Positions 32,288 through 41,308 of a stretch of 50,570 nt of DNA are shown here, piece by piece (the first letter of the stretch is position 1; each line of letters begins with the position of its first letter). This stretch comes from Acidobacteriota bacterium. GTDB lineage: Bacteria > Acidobacteriota > Thermoanaerobaculia > Multivoradales > JBCCEF01. Below the pieces are notes generated by a model that saw only the letters and a program-made list of their open reading frames with translations, did not search any database and was not told the DNA's origin. Made by a program: the position numbers and the translations under genes. The stretch is taken from NCBI GenBank assembly GCA_039028635.1, contig JBCCHV010000047.1:1-50570 (forward strand), read 5' to 3'.

Positions 32288-32752
32288 ATGTCGAGCTTTC
32301 GAGTCGTGGCCCTGCCGGAAGAGCTTTCCCGAGCTGTACGAGAAACCGGCCGGGCGCCCGGCTACGGCCACCAGGCTCAGGTCGAGCCAGCGACCGGCTA
32401 TGGCCCTTGTCGTTCTTGTCTGAAACAGTTTCGTCAGGAAAGGGAAAACCGAATTCTATTCACTTTCGATGCCTTCGCCGGCCTCGTCGACTACCCCTCG
32501 CCGGGTCCGGTCTTCATCCACGAGGACGAGTGCTCGGCTTTCGCTGGGCCGGGGTTCCCCAACGAGCTTCGCTCTCTGCCGTTGGTCCTCGAAGGCTACG
32601 GTCGCGACCGCTGGCTGATGGTCCGTGAGAGGCCTGCCCAGTCCGAGATCGAGACCACTCTGAGCTCGATGCTGGCGGATGACGAGGTCGACTACGTCCA
32701 TCTCCGCAACGGCGAAGCCGGCTGCTACATCGCGCGGGTCGAACGCGTTTGA
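32288..32752 (+). CDS. DUF1203-family protein
   Basis: This encodes 154 residues from ATG 32288, with AGGGAG upstream. The DUF1203 pattern is clear: an N-terminal SFRVVALPEEL, then GYGPCRSCLKQF (a C-x2-C pair), LFTFDAFAGLVDYPSPGPVFIHEDEC and a conserved C-terminal VDYVHLRNGEAGCYIARVER. The family has no known reaction. The conserved cysteines could bind a metal. It is a single gene, transcribed away from the GNAT gene and converging with the anti-sigma gene 8 bases later. No signal peptide. Confidence 0.85.
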   Translation: MSSFRVVALPEELSRAVRETGRAPGYGHQAQVEPATGYGPCRSCLKQFRQERENRILFTFDAFAGLVDYPSPGPVFIHEDECSAFAGPGFPNELRSLPLVLEGYGRDRWLMVRERPAQSEIETTLSSMLADDEVDYVHLRNGEAGCYIARVERV

Positions 32753-32759
32753 GCCGGCC

Positions 32760-33221
32760 TCAGGTCTCAGAGTGGCTGTCGGCGAGTCCGAGGGCTGCCA
32801 CCGCCAAGGTCACCAGGATGAAGGCGGTGAAGGCTCCGTGGCTGTCGACCAGGGAGGATGGCCCGTCGAGGACTTGAAGCATCCAGCGGAGCAGCGCCGG
32901 GCCCTGCCACTGAAACCCCAGGAGCAGAAGGCCGAGGGCGAAGGCGAGGCCCAGGCGCTCGCAGAGGTGGATCGTCCAGGTGGCTCGACGGGCCCGCTCC
33001 TCGCGACCTTCGAGCCGCGCCATCCACCACAGGGCACGGGCATCGAAGCTCGGTTGCTCGGCGGCGAGCTCGCGGGCATCGAAGGCCAGTTGCTGGTGTA
33101 CCAGCAACAGATCGGAGCAGTCGAGGCAGCCTTCCGCATGGCGGCTGAGGTCCTCGCTGGGACCTTTTGCCTGAAGAGCGACCAGTAGCTCGTCGCTGCG
33201 TGGGCAAGGAGAGGCGCTCAC
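32760..33221 (-). CDS. Membrane anti-sigma factor (zinc-finger type)
   Basis: This encodes 153 residues from GTG 33221, overlapping the sigma stop as GTGA. Residues 28-35 read H-A-E-G-C-L-D-C, the H-x3-C-x2-C core of the zf-HC2/ZAS anti-sigma domain. Two hydrophobic segments follow (LGLAFALGLLLLGF at ~90-105 and FILVTLAVAALGLA near the C-terminus), so the finger would sit on the cytoplasmic side of a membrane anchor. It is likely to bind and hold the adjacent ECF factor until a signal arrives. No periplasmic sensor domain of any size is visible. Confidence 0.8.
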   Translation of the reverse strand: MSASPCPRSDELLVALQAKGPSEDLSRHAEGCLDCSDLLLVHQQLAFDARELAAEQPSFDARALWWMARLEGREERARRATWTIHLCERLGLAFALGLLLLGFQWQGPALLRWMLQVLDGPSSLVDSHGAFTAFILVTLAVAALGLADSHSET

Positions 33222-33787
33222 GGCTTGGAACCCGTTGCCGGTGGCTCCGCTCGGAGGATGCGAGCGAGCTTCTTTCGCGCCCGGAAGGCGATGACCCGGA
33301 CGCTCGCTGGGGCCAGGCCGAGCATCTCGGCGATCTCGTGATGAGGGACACCCTCGACGTGGCACAGCCAGAGCACCTGACGGTCGCGTTCCTTGAAGCC
33401 TCGCAGGGCTCGGTCGAGGTCGATGCGTTCGCCGGGTTCCAGTGCCGGTGTGCGGGGTTCGACAGCGCCCTCCGGCGGCGGACCCTCGTGCCGCCGTCGC
33501 CGCAGGCGATCTCGCAGCAGGTTGCTGGCGATGCGGAACAGGTATCGCCGCGCATGGAGATCACTCTCCGGCTCGAAGCTCGAGCCCAGGAAGCGCAGAT
33601 AGGACTCCTGAGTCAGGTCGTCGGCGAGGCTGCGGTCGCCGCAGGCTCGGCTGAGATATGCCCACAAGGGGCCACAGGTCCGGCGGTGAAAGGCGCGGAA
33701 GCGCTGTTCATCCATTGGACCCGCAGGCCGGCGGACTTCGGCGGCGGTCGTGCGGTGATGGCGCTCGAGCAAGGCGGCAGCGATCAT
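33218..33787 (-). CDS. ECF-family RNA polymerase sigma factor
   Basis: This encodes 189 residues from ATG 33787; ATG 33715 (MDEQRFRAFH) is an alternative, as neither has a strong ribosome site. Region 2 is FRAFHRRTCGPLWAYLSRACG then LADDLTQESYLRFL and ARRYLFRIASNLLRDRLRRRR. Region 4 is LRGFKERDRQVLWLCHVEG then VPHHEIAEMLGLAPASVRVIAFRARKKL with the helix-turn-helix. It is distinct from the kinase-linked factor at 15589. Six bases separate it from the upstream membrane-protein gene, and the anti-sigma gene overlaps its stop, so the three form one operon. The regulon is unknown. Confidence 0.92.
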   Translation of the reverse strand: MIAAALLERHHRTTAAEVRRPAGPMDEQRFRAFHRRTCGPLWAYLSRACGDRSLADDLTQESYLRFLGSSFEPESDLHARRYLFRIASNLLRDRLRRRRHEGPPPEGAVEPRTPALEPGERIDLDRALRGFKERDRQVLWLCHVEGVPHHEIAEMLGLAPASVRVIAFRARKKLARILRAEPPATGSKP

Positions 33788-33793
33788 CGGTAC

Positions 33794-34246
33794 TTAGTCT
33801 ACGGGAGGCCTCTGGTCGAGGAGGCCCCACTTCTGCGATAGGCGGTAGGAGGCGACCGCCGAGAGGAGGAAGCCGATTCCGAGGGCCATCCCCAGTGTGC
33901 CGATGAAGGAGAAGCCTTCGTAGGCGCCCTCGACGACATTGCGCTGCGCGTAGAAAGCGGCACCGCCGACGAGCAGGATCAAGCCCGCCTGCACCGAACC
34001 CAGGATGCGACCGAAGGGATTGCCCTTCTCGAGGGTGGCCGATTCGAGAAACTTGGCGCCCGAGTCGCTCTGCAAAAAGACCTGGAGGTTCTCGGCGGTG
34101 TCGAACTTGTCGAGCAGGCGGTTCTGCAACTCGGCCCGGCGATCGATGGCCGCCTTTGCTTGGCGGTATTGGATGAACCCGCGCACCGTCCAGGCGATGA
34201 AGAAGATCACTATGATCGGACCGAGAACATCGAAGACTTGATTCAT
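33794..34246 (-). CDS. Conserved three-helix membrane protein of the ECF operon
   Basis: This encodes 150 residues. It has a transmembrane helix at ~6-24 (VLGPIIVIFFIAWTVRGFI), a charged cytoplasmic stretch (~25-75, with AELQNRLLDKFDTAENLQVFLQ), then two helices (~82-100 and ~115-133). No catalytic motif is seen. As first gene of the ECF/anti-sigma operon it may sense or transmit the membrane signal to the sigma system (inference). The family was not recognised. Confidence 0.75.
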   Translation of the reverse strand: MNQVFDVLGPIIVIFFIAWTVRGFIQYRQAKAAIDRRAELQNRLLDKFDTAENLQVFLQSDSGAKFLESATLEKGNPFGRILGSVQAGLILLVGGAAFYAQRNVVEGAYEGFSFIGTLGMALGIGFLLSAVASYRLSQKWGLLDQRPPVD

Positions 34247-34353
34247 GGTGGCTCAGCAGCTCCTTTGTCGTCGCCGCGCTCGGAGGTGGGGATTGAGCGC
34301 GACCTTCATGAGCTACTACTGAGCCCTTGGGTCGGCGTTAACAAACGACCGCG

Positions 34354-34382
34354 AAAAACGCCTACGGCGGGGCCGACCCGCC
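34354..34382 (-). terminator. Possible terminator after the helicase gene
   Basis: A 6-bp GC stem (34366-34371 with 34377-34382) is followed on the minus strand by a T5 run (34354-34358), with a 7-base gap between stem and T-run, so it is imperfect. It lies ~32 bases past the helicase stop. Confidence 0.4.
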
Positions 34383-34413
34383 TTCGTGGTGCGGAGAGCT
34401 GGCGTCCGGGCTG

Positions 34414-36996
34414 CTACTCGCCGATCGACTCGAGGCGCAGAAGCGGCCCTTCCCAGCTCCCGTCCTGCCGCAGGTCGACCTTGCCGGTGAGGTGCCAGAA
34501 GTTGTCGTCGGCGGGGTCGAGGAGGGTGTGCTGAACCTGCCACTGGCGCGGCCCGAGGGCCTCGATGCGAGTCCAGTGGGCCTGGCGCGCCGGAGGCGTG
34601 AAGAGCACCTCCTCGTACTCGTCGAGGAAGGGCGCCAAGGTGTCTTCGAAGCGTTCGGCGGTCCATGGCTCCTGGCCATCGGCGGCGCGCACGCAGCCAG
34701 CGGCGGTCTCCCAGTCCTGCTGCGCCAGGGCGCGCACCAGATGGTGGATCTCGGCCCGCACCCGGGCGGTGAAGGCCTTGGGGTCGTGGAATAGCTCGTA
34801 GAGACGGAGCTCTTCCTTGGCCTTCTCTTTCTCGCCGGCTCGCTCGCCGGTGGCGTCGAACACCAGCTCCGGATGGAGCATGCTCTCCCATTCCTCGATC
34901 AAGCTGGTGTCGACGCGCTCGAGGAGGGTGCGGAAGAAGGACTGAATGTCGAGCACGCCCTCGGTCTTGTACTTCTCCGGGACGCTCTGGGCCAAGGTCT
35001 TGTAGAGCTGGGACAGGTAGCGCAGCAGCACGCCCTCGCTGCGCGCCAGGCCGTAGCGGCGCACGAAGTCGGCAAAGGACAAGTAGCCCTCGAACATCTC
35101 GCGGCCCACCGCCTTGGGCCGGATGGCCTCGCCCCGGACCCAGGGATGGAGGCGCCGGAAGGCGTTGAAGGTCTCGTAGATGCGCTCGGCGTCGGGCTTC
35201 GGGTGGGTGACCTCCTCGAGGCGTTCCATGCGCTCCTCGTAGTCGATGCCTTCGGCCTTCATGCGCGCAATCGCCTCTTCGCGCGCTTTGTCCTGCAGCC
35301 GGTAGAGCACCACCCGCGGATCCTCGAGGATCGATTCGACGAAGGTCAGCACCAGCACCGGGTAGTGCTCGTCCTCCGGATCGAGGCTGCCGAGGGCTTC
35401 CACCAGATAGAGGGACAGGGCTTGATGGAGCGAAAAATTCTCCTGCAGCTCGTGGTCCACGACCACCCACAGGTAGCTCGAATCGGTGTCCCGCCGCAGC
35501 CGCAGGACTCCCGCCCGGCCGAGGGAGCGGATGCGTTCGGCGGCGTCCCGCAGGTGGCGTTTCTTGCTGCCTTCGTCATCGTGGCTGGCGGCGATCAGCT
35601 CGCGCAGGGCGGCGAAGTTGCGGCGTTCCGGATCGTCGAGCTCGGCGTCCCGCTGCACCAGGTCGAGGATCATGCCGTGGGTGATGCGAAAACGTGATTG
35701 CAGGGTTTCCGGCGGCCGGCTCTGCAGGCTTTCGAAGGTCTCCTTGGTCCAGGAGACGTCGCCTTTGCCGGGACCCTTCTTCTTCGCCATCTTCTTGCGC
35801 TTGGCCTTGGCGCTGGCGGCGCTGTTGGCGATGCGCTGGCGCTCGATGACGTGCTCCGGGGCCTGCGCCACCACGCTGCCGTGGTCGTCGAAGCCCTTGC
35901 GTCCGGCGCGGCCGGCGATCTGTTGGAAGTCGCGCACCGACAGGATGCCGACCTTCTGACCGTCGTACTTGGCGAGCTTGGTGAATAGCACCGTGCGAAT
36001 CGGGATGTTGACTCCGACTCCCAGCGTGTCGGTACCGCAGATGACCTTGAGGAGGCCCTGCTGGGCGAGCTGCTCGACGGTCAGCCGGTATTTCGGCAGC
36101 AATCCGGCGTGGTGCACCCCGACACCGAAACCCAGGAAACGGCGCAGATCTTTGCCGTAGGGGGTGTCGAAGCGGAAGTCGCCGAGGGCTTGCCAGACGG
36201 CGTCGCGCTCTTCGCGGCTCGCCGGTTTCAGGCTGGTCAGGCTTTGGGCGAGCTCGGCGGCGTCGCGCTGGGTGAAGTTGACGATGTAGATCGGCGCCTT
36301 GCCGCCGTCGAGGAGCGCTTGGACGGTCTCCGTCAAGGGCGTGTCGCGGTACTCGAAGTCGAGGGGGACCGGCCGTTCGGCGGAGGTGACGTGGGCGACC
36401 GAACGGCCGCTGAAGGCCTCCAGGCGCTCGGTGATCGGGGCGACGTTGCCGAGGGTCGCCGACATCAGCAGAAAGGTGGTGTGGGGCAGGGTGATCAGCG
36501 GCACCTGCCAGGCGACGCCGCGCTCGCTGTCCGAGTAGTAGTGGAACTCGTCCATCACCACGTAGGGCGCATCGAGCTCCTCACCGCGACGCAGGGCCAT
36601 GTTGGAGAGCACCTCGGCGGTGCAGCACAGCACCGGCGCCTCGGGATTGATCGAGGCGTCGCCGGTGAGCATACCCACCCGGTCGGCTCCGAACTCGTCG
36701 CACAGGGAGAAGAACTTCTCGCTCGCCAGGGCCTTGATCGGGCTGGTGTAGAAGCAGGTGCGGCCCTCGCAAACGGCCTTGAACTGCAGGGCCTGGGCGA
36801 CCAGCGACTTGCCCGAGCCGGTGGGCGTATTGAGGACCACGTGGCGGCCCGCCACCAGCTCGAGGATGGCCTCTTCCTGGGCCGGATAGAGCTCGAAGCC
36901 GACGGCCCCGACCCAGTCGAGAAAACGTTCGAGGATCTCGTCCGCGTCCTGCAGCGGGGAATCCGGGAGGAAGTCGACGAGGCTGGCCTTGGTCAC
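34414..36996 (-). CDS. Ski2-like DEAD/DEAH RNA helicase (DUF3516 type)
   Basis: This encodes 860 residues from GTG 36996. Superfamily-2 helicase motifs appear in order: Walker A NTPTGSGKS (K63), FYTSPIKAL (Ia), MDEFHYY (DExH, 149-152), LLMSATLG, IYIVNFTQRDAAE, GVHHAGLLPKYR, ICGTDTLGVGVNIP and QIAGRAGRKG. A Lys-rich loop (~395-415) then leads to a long helical C-terminal region (to 860) of the DUF3516 type. Relatives are ATP-driven RNA helicases linked to RNA turnover or ribosome work; the specific role is not known. It stands alone between a possible terminator and the MscS gene. Confidence 0.93.
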   Translation of the reverse strand: MTKASLVDFLPDSPLQDADEILERFLDWVGAVGFELYPAQEEAILELVAGRHVVLNTPTGSGKSLVAQALQFKAVCEGRTCFYTSPIKALASEKFFSLCDEFGADRVGMLTGDASINPEAPVLCCTAEVLSNMALRRGEELDAPYVVMDEFHYYSDSERGVAWQVPLITLPHTTFLLMSATLGNVAPITERLEAFSGRSVAHVTSAERPVPLDFEYRDTPLTETVQALLDGGKAPIYIVNFTQRDAAELAQSLTSLKPASREERDAVWQALGDFRFDTPYGKDLRRFLGFGVGVHHAGLLPKYRLTVEQLAQQGLLKVICGTDTLGVGVNIPIRTVLFTKLAKYDGQKVGILSVRDFQQIAGRAGRKGFDDHGSVVAQAPEHVIERQRIANSAASAKAKRKKMAKKKGPGKGDVSWTKETFESLQSRPPETLQSRFRITHGMILDLVQRDAELDDPERRNFAALRELIAASHDDEGSKKRHLRDAAERIRSLGRAGVLRLRRDTDSSYLWVVVDHELQENFSLHQALSLYLVEALGSLDPEDEHYPVLVLTFVESILEDPRVVLYRLQDKAREEAIARMKAEGIDYEERMERLEEVTHPKPDAERIYETFNAFRRLHPWVRGEAIRPKAVGREMFEGYLSFADFVRRYGLARSEGVLLRYLSQLYKTLAQSVPEKYKTEGVLDIQSFFRTLLERVDTSLIEEWESMLHPELVFDATGERAGEKEKAKEELRLYELFHDPKAFTARVRAEIHHLVRALAQQDWETAAGCVRAADGQEPWTAERFEDTLAPFLDEYEEVLFTPPARQAHWTRIEALGPRQWQVQHTLLDPADDNFWHLTGKVDLRQDGSWEGPLLRLESIGE

Positions 36997-37178
36997 GTAA
37001 TTCTCGCGGGTAGGAGGTTCGGTTGCGACAGTAGCGCAGTTCGGCCGGGAAAGGTGCTACCGCTGGTGCTCCGGGTCCGGCTCGGCGAAGACGTAGAGCA
37101 CACCGAGGGCGATCATGGGGGCTGCTGGTCGAGGCGAGGAGATGGCGGCGAGATCGATCCGGCGGCCGATCAGAGGCG

Positions 37179-38255
37179 TCAGGATTCGGAGCTCTTGGGT
37201 GAGCTCTCGGCTGCCAGCTCGGCGAGGCGCTGGCGAATCTCGGCGAGTCGGCCGAGGGCGTCTTCCTGCTCTTCCGGCGGCAGCTCGGCCTTCGCCTGAT
37301 CGAGGCCGGCGATCTCCTGACGCAGCAGATCGGCCTCCTCCTCGAGGCGCTCGGCAGCCTCCGCCTTGTCGAAGACGATGGCTTCGGCGCGGCCGGCTGC
37401 GGCGCGGCCGGCGGACTCGTCGATGGCGAGAGGCGGGGGCTCTGCCAGGACCGCAGCCTCGGAGTGGACCTGGCGCTGGTTCATGAAGGTCGGCGAGACG
37501 ATTTCGATGCCTTTGCCGTGTAGGGTGTCGAGCACTTTACGACGCAGGTCCGAGCGCGCCGTCAACAGGCCTTTGACCTCGCGCAGCAGGCCGTGGACGC
37601 GGTAGTTGATGGAAAAGTCGCCGAGGGAGAGGACGTGGACGAAGGGGTCTTCCAGGCCACAGCTGTGGGCGGCATCCATCAGTGCCGATTCGACCCGGCG
37701 GTGATGGATGTCGTAGCCCAGGGACAAAGAGCACGAGACGATGGCGCCGGACTTCTGTACCACCGACACCGGCTCTCGAATCAACAGCGTGTTGGGCAGG
37801 GCGATGAGCTCGCGATGCTCGGTCTGGATCTCGGTGTCGAGGAGACCGCGTTCGGCGACCCGTCCGAACTGGCCGTCGACTTCGACGAAATCACCGGTGC
37901 GGAACGGCTGGGTGACGCGCAGCATCAGGCCCGCCATCAGATTGGCCGTCACCGTCGTGGAGGAGAAGGCGATGATTCCCGACACGACCAAGCCGAAGAG
38001 CCCCAGCACCTGATTGCGCATCGACTCGCTGACCGGCAGCGTCAGGATGATCGTCACCATCGCGGCCAGGGTGAGGCCGAGCATCACCAGCTGGCGGGCG
38101 AATTTGCGTTCGTTGCCCATCTTCCGCTGGCGACCGAGGAACAGCCAGTGGGCCACCCAGAGGACGAGAGCGGAGGCGGCCACCGTCAGCAGCAAGGGCA
38201 CGAAGGGCGCAATGCCCTGAGTGAGGGATTCGACGGTCGGAGGTGTCTGGCGCAT
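37179..38255 (-). CDS. Mechanosensitive channel, MscS family
   Basis: This encodes 358 residues. Three transmembrane helices lie at ~15-38, ~52-72 and ~85-110; the last is the pore-lining TM3 (LGLFGLVVSGIIAFSSTTVTANLMAGLML). The beta domain with LRVTQPFRTGDFVEVDGQFGRV and ALPNTLLIREPV follows, then an alpha/beta C-terminal part. The last ~70 residues are a predicted coiled coil rich in Glu/Ala (EAAERLEEEADLLRQEIAGL). MscS channels release solutes during osmotic downshock. Length is near E. coli MscS plus the extra C-terminal coil. It is a single gene. Confidence 0.92.
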   Translation of the reverse strand: MRQTPPTVESLTQGIAPFVPLLLTVAASALVLWVAHWLFLGRQRKMGNERKFARQLVMLGLTLAAMVTIILTLPVSESMRNQVLGLFGLVVSGIIAFSSTTVTANLMAGLMLRVTQPFRTGDFVEVDGQFGRVAERGLLDTEIQTEHRELIALPNTLLIREPVSVVQKSGAIVSCSLSLGYDIHHRRVESALMDAAHSCGLEDPFVHVLSLGDFSINYRVHGLLREVKGLLTARSDLRRKVLDTLHGKGIEIVSPTFMNQRQVHSEAAVLAEPPPLAIDESAGRAAAGRAEAIVFDKAEAAERLEEEADLLRQEIAGLDQAKAELPPEEQEDALGRLAEIRQRLAELAAESSPKSSES

Positions 38256-38514
38256 CGCTTGCCGGTAGGTTAGCAGCCCGTGGAGAAGGCCCCTCGCGCC
38301 CCGCGTCCGTAATGTCGTCAGGGCCGTCGAGCCGCCGGCGGCGAGGTTCTGAGGAGCTGCGAAACGGCTTCCCGGAGCGCCGTTGAGCCCATCTTTAGTG
38401 GTCCATTATGGACTCCGGGAACGCCATCGGCTGGATGCTAGAATGTGACGGTCGTGTCACCCCGGCACTCCTGCCGGGCATTCTTGGACACCCCAACTTG
38501 CTTCGGAGTCGCGC
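38256..38514. promoter_or_regulatory. Intergenic region with hairpin before the aconitase-family gene
   Basis: A 259-base region with no gene seen; it separates divergent MscS and aconitase-family genes and should hold both promoters. A perfect 7-bp hairpin with a CTCC loop lies at 38461-38478, about 36 bases before the TTG start. Confidence 0.4.
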
Positions 38515-40521
38515 TTGAAGCCTCCCGAGACGTTTCGATTGACGCCCGGCAAACGGGTCCTGTTCATGACCAAGGATCCGGAGCTCATCCGGCGGCAGCT
38601 CGCCGGTGAGCTCGATCTCTCGATGGATGATCTCTCCGTCGACGATCTGCTGGACGACATCAATACCGACGCCATGACCCCGGCCTGGGTGTGCTTCTCG
38701 CACAAGCCGGAAGACATCGCCCGGGATGCCTATGCCGGTCTGATCGTCGATGGTGAGCGGTTGTTCGGGCGCGACGCCTTGCGCGACGGGGGCTTCGAGG
38801 TGATCGTTTCGGGGCTGCGCAAGGGCGTCGGAAGCTCCCGCGAAACGGCGGTGCAGGCGGAGAAGTGGAGCGGCATTCGGCTGGCCATCGCCGAGTCCTT
38901 CGCCCCGATTCATGCCCGCAACAACATCAACCAAGGGGTGTTGATGGGCGACCACGCCATGCTCTCGCGGTTGCAGCGTGGCGAGGGTATCGCGCTCGAG
39001 GACTTCTACCGCGACTACGATCCGATCACCCAGCAGGTGGTGCAGGCGGGAGGCTTGTTCGCCTTCTCGAAGGCCCTGGCGGCGGGCGAGATCGAGCTGC
39101 CCCCGCACCGGACCGGGCCGCGGCCCATGACCATGGCCGAAAAGCTGCTCGCTCGCCATCTGGTGGGGGTCGGCGAAGGGAAGCGCTTCGTCAAGCCCGG
39201 CGATGCGGTGGTGGTGGAGGTCGACGGCGGCTATTCGCACGAGTTCACCACCGCCCAGGTGCACTATTTCCTGGAGAGCGAGTACGGCGCCGACTATCAG
39301 CTCCCCAATCCCGGCAAGTTCGCAGTCTTCGAAGACCACCTGATCTACGCCGACGAGGTGCCCAAGATGCGCCCCTTCGTAGACAAGATCCAGGTGCTGC
39401 GCGATCTGCAGCGCGACTTTCAGCGCCATACCGAGACACAGGACTTTTCGGCCAAGGACAAGGTGTCCCCGGGAATCTGCCACGAGGTCGCCCGCGAAGC
39501 CCTCATCGAGCCCGGTGACTTCATCCAGGCGACCGACAGTCACACCTGCATGGGCGGGGTCAACAACGCCCTCACCTGGGGCGTCGGTGCCACCGAGTAC
39601 GCCAACCTGATCCACGCCGGCTTCACTCAGGTGGAGGTCCCCGAGTCGATCCGTTTCGAGCTGGTCGGCGAGCTCGCCGAAGGGGTGACGGCGAAGGACC
39701 TGATGCTCATGATCCTGCTCGAGTACGCCAAGCCTCAGAAGACCCTCAACCGGGTGATGGAGTTCACCGGGCCGGGGCTGTCGGCGCTCTCCATGGACGA
39801 GCGCGCGACGCTCACCAACATGGCCACGGAATGCGCCGCTCGCACCGCCATCTGCTTGGCCGACGAAGAGACCTTCCGCTGGCTGGAGGAGTGGCGACCG
39901 GGAGTCGATCTCGAGCGCCTCAGGGCCCGGACGGTGGAGCCGGACGAAGGCGCCGAGTACGCCGGCGGCGTTTACACCATCGATCTTTCGGTGATCCGGC
40001 CAATGGTCGCCCATCCCGGGGATCCCGATCGCGGCATTCCTTCCGATCCCACCAACGGCGCCTTCATTCGCGACCTCGGCGATGTGCCGGTGGAGATCGC
40101 CTACGGCGGAAGCTGTACCGCCGGCAAGATCGACGACCTCGAGTTCTACCATCGGGTGGTCGAAGAGGCGGTCGCCGCCGGCATGCGGGTGCCCGACGGG
40201 GTGCGCTTCCTGATTCAGTTCGGTTCCGAGGCGGTGGAGCGCCACTGCCGTGAGCGCGGCATGATCGAGACCTTCGAGCGTGCCGGCGTCACCCTCATCC
40301 GGCCCGGCTGTGGTGCCTGCATCGGCTGTGGACCGGGAGTCTCGGACAACGAAGACCAGGTCACCGTCAGCGCCATCAACCGCAACTACAAGGGCCGTTC
40401 CGGCCCCGGCCGCCTCTACCTGGCGTCGCCCCTCACGGTCGCCGCCTCGGCCTTCACCGGCCGCATCACCGCCTACACGCCGGGCATGTTCGTCGAAGCG
40501 GTCGAGCCGGTGCTGGTGTAG
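38515..40521 (+). CDS. Aconitase/isopropylmalate-isomerase family protein with N-terminal swivel domain
   Basis: This encodes 668 residues from TTG 38515, supported by GGAG six bases upstream. The order is unusual for classic aconitase A: the small swivel domain comes first (DINTDAMTPA at ~49-58, KGVGSSRE and AESFAPIHARNNINQG at ~103-145), and the Fe-S catalytic part follows. The catalytic part has QATDSHTCMGG (C345), VPVEIAYGGSCTAGKIDDL and RPGCGACIGCGPG (C599, C602, C605), giving 4Fe-4S ligands C345, C599 and C602 by comparison with aconitase and LeuC. The expected reaction is hydro-lyase isomerisation of a 2- or 3-hydroxy acid such as citrate, homocitrate or isopropylmalate; the substrate is undetermined. 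No leu genes are nearby. Confidence 0.9.
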   Translation: MKPPETFRLTPGKRVLFMTKDPELIRRQLAGELDLSMDDLSVDDLLDDINTDAMTPAWVCFSHKPEDIARDAYAGLIVDGERLFGRDALRDGGFEVIVSGLRKGVGSSRETAVQAEKWSGIRLAIAESFAPIHARNNINQGVLMGDHAMLSRLQRGEGIALEDFYRDYDPITQQVVQAGGLFAFSKALAAGEIELPPHRTGPRPMTMAEKLLARHLVGVGEGKRFVKPGDAVVVEVDGGYSHEFTTAQVHYFLESEYGADYQLPNPGKFAVFEDHLIYADEVPKMRPFVDKIQVLRDLQRDFQRHTETQDFSAKDKVSPGICHEVAREALIEPGDFIQATDSHTCMGGVNNALTWGVGATEYANLIHAGFTQVEVPESIRFELVGELAEGVTAKDLMLMILLEYAKPQKTLNRVMEFTGPGLSALSMDERATLTNMATECAARTAICLADEETFRWLEEWRPGVDLERLRARTVEPDEGAEYAGGVYTIDLSVIRPMVAHPGDPDRGIPSDPTNGAFIRDLGDVPVEIAYGGSCTAGKIDDLEFYHRVVEEAVAAGMRVPDGVRFLIQFGSEAVERHCRERGMIETFERAGVTLIRPGCGACIGCGPGVSDNEDQVTVSAINRNYKGRSGPGRLYLASPLTVAASAFTGRITAYTPGMFVEAVEPVLV

Positions 40522-40527
40522 GCGCGG

Positions 40528-41241
40528 CTACCAGCCTTCGTCGATGTTGTCGAGGTAGGGCAGGATCTGCTCGTCGAGGGCCTTGGCCTCGTCGTGGCGG
40601 CCCATCTCGTCGAGCACCGATCTGTAGTGAATCAAATTACTGACCGTCGTAGGATCACCCGTCCCGAAGAGCTCTCGAGCGCGGCGGGCACCTTCACGGA
40701 CATAGCGATAGCCGTCTTCGAGATTGGGGCGAATCGGCCCACCGCCGTCCGAGGTCGCCAGAAAGACCCCCAGGATCGCGAGACCGCGGATGTACTCGCG
40801 GCTATCGGTGCCGAAAATGCGCTCTCGTTCTTCGAGGGACTGGTGAGCGAGCTGTCGACCTTCTTCCAGGCGGTCAAGCTGGAAATAAACGTTCGCCAGC
40901 TCGATCATGGCCTTGGGAAGGATCTCGCTATTCGGGGACTCGAACTGCAGCGTTTCGATCACCGAGTGGATTTCGTCGAGGCTCTGTTGGTCCGGGAGGA
41001 GTGAGGCCGCGGCGAGACTCGCTTCTGCCATTGCCTCTGCGGAAACTCCCTTCAATCGGCAAGCCTGTTTGGCTTGCCTGATCAGGTCTTCACCACGCCT
41101 CCGGTCTTCTGGTTGGAGACCATCACTGCGCAGCTTCTCTCCTTCTGCCATCAGGGTCCGGCAACGATCTTCAGCAAGACTTGCCCCGGCCTGTAGTCCC
41201 AGGGCCGCGAGGAGTAACGCCAAGAGGGTCCGTGTCTTCAT
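40528..41241 (-). CDS. Secreted TPR-like protein
   Basis: This encodes 237 residues. The signal peptide ends SLA-E (~24). The rest is helical, with TPR-type pairs: IELANVYFQLDRLEEGRQLAHQSLEERERIFG, split as IELANVYFQLDRL and HQSLEERERIFG, and DGYRYVREGARRARELFGTGDPTTV. Two cysteines (near residues 27 and 61) may form a disulphide. A GAGGTAA ribosome site precedes ATG. No enzyme motif. Probably a periplasmic scaffold; the function is unknown. It converges with the aconitase-family gene 6 bases away. Confidence 0.75.
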   Translation of the reverse strand: MKTRTLLALLLAALGLQAGASLAEDRCRTLMAEGEKLRSDGLQPEDRRRGEDLIRQAKQACRLKGVSAEAMAEASLAAASLLPDQQSLDEIHSVIETLQFESPNSEILPKAMIELANVYFQLDRLEEGRQLAHQSLEERERIFGTDSREYIRGLAILGVFLATSDGGGPIRPNLEDGYRYVREGARRARELFGTGDPTTVSNLIHYRSVLDEMGRHDEAKALDEQILPYLDNIDEGW

Positions 41242-41280
41242 CGCTCAGTTACCTCGCGGATCGCTGAGATAATTCTGAAA

Positions 41281-41308
41281 AGTAAATAGACTATCTCATG
41301 AGAGTCAA
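41281..41308 (-). promoter_or_regulatory. Candidate sigma-70-type promoter for the TPR gene
   Basis: On the minus strand TTGACT (41308-41303) and TTTACT (41286-41281) are 16 bases apart, within a strikingly AT-rich patch (41270-41345) between divergent genes. Transcription would start near 41274, giving a ~33-base leader that includes the ribosome site. A CTCATGAG palindrome lies inside the spacer. Confidence 0.5.

Noticed and set aside
37057-37116. 19-residue ORF (minus) between helicase and MscS
   Set aside because: No ribosome site, very short, no evidence of conservation.
38395-40245. 616-codon minus-strand frame
   Set aside because: Antisense to the aconitase-family gene, which has all catalytic motifs.
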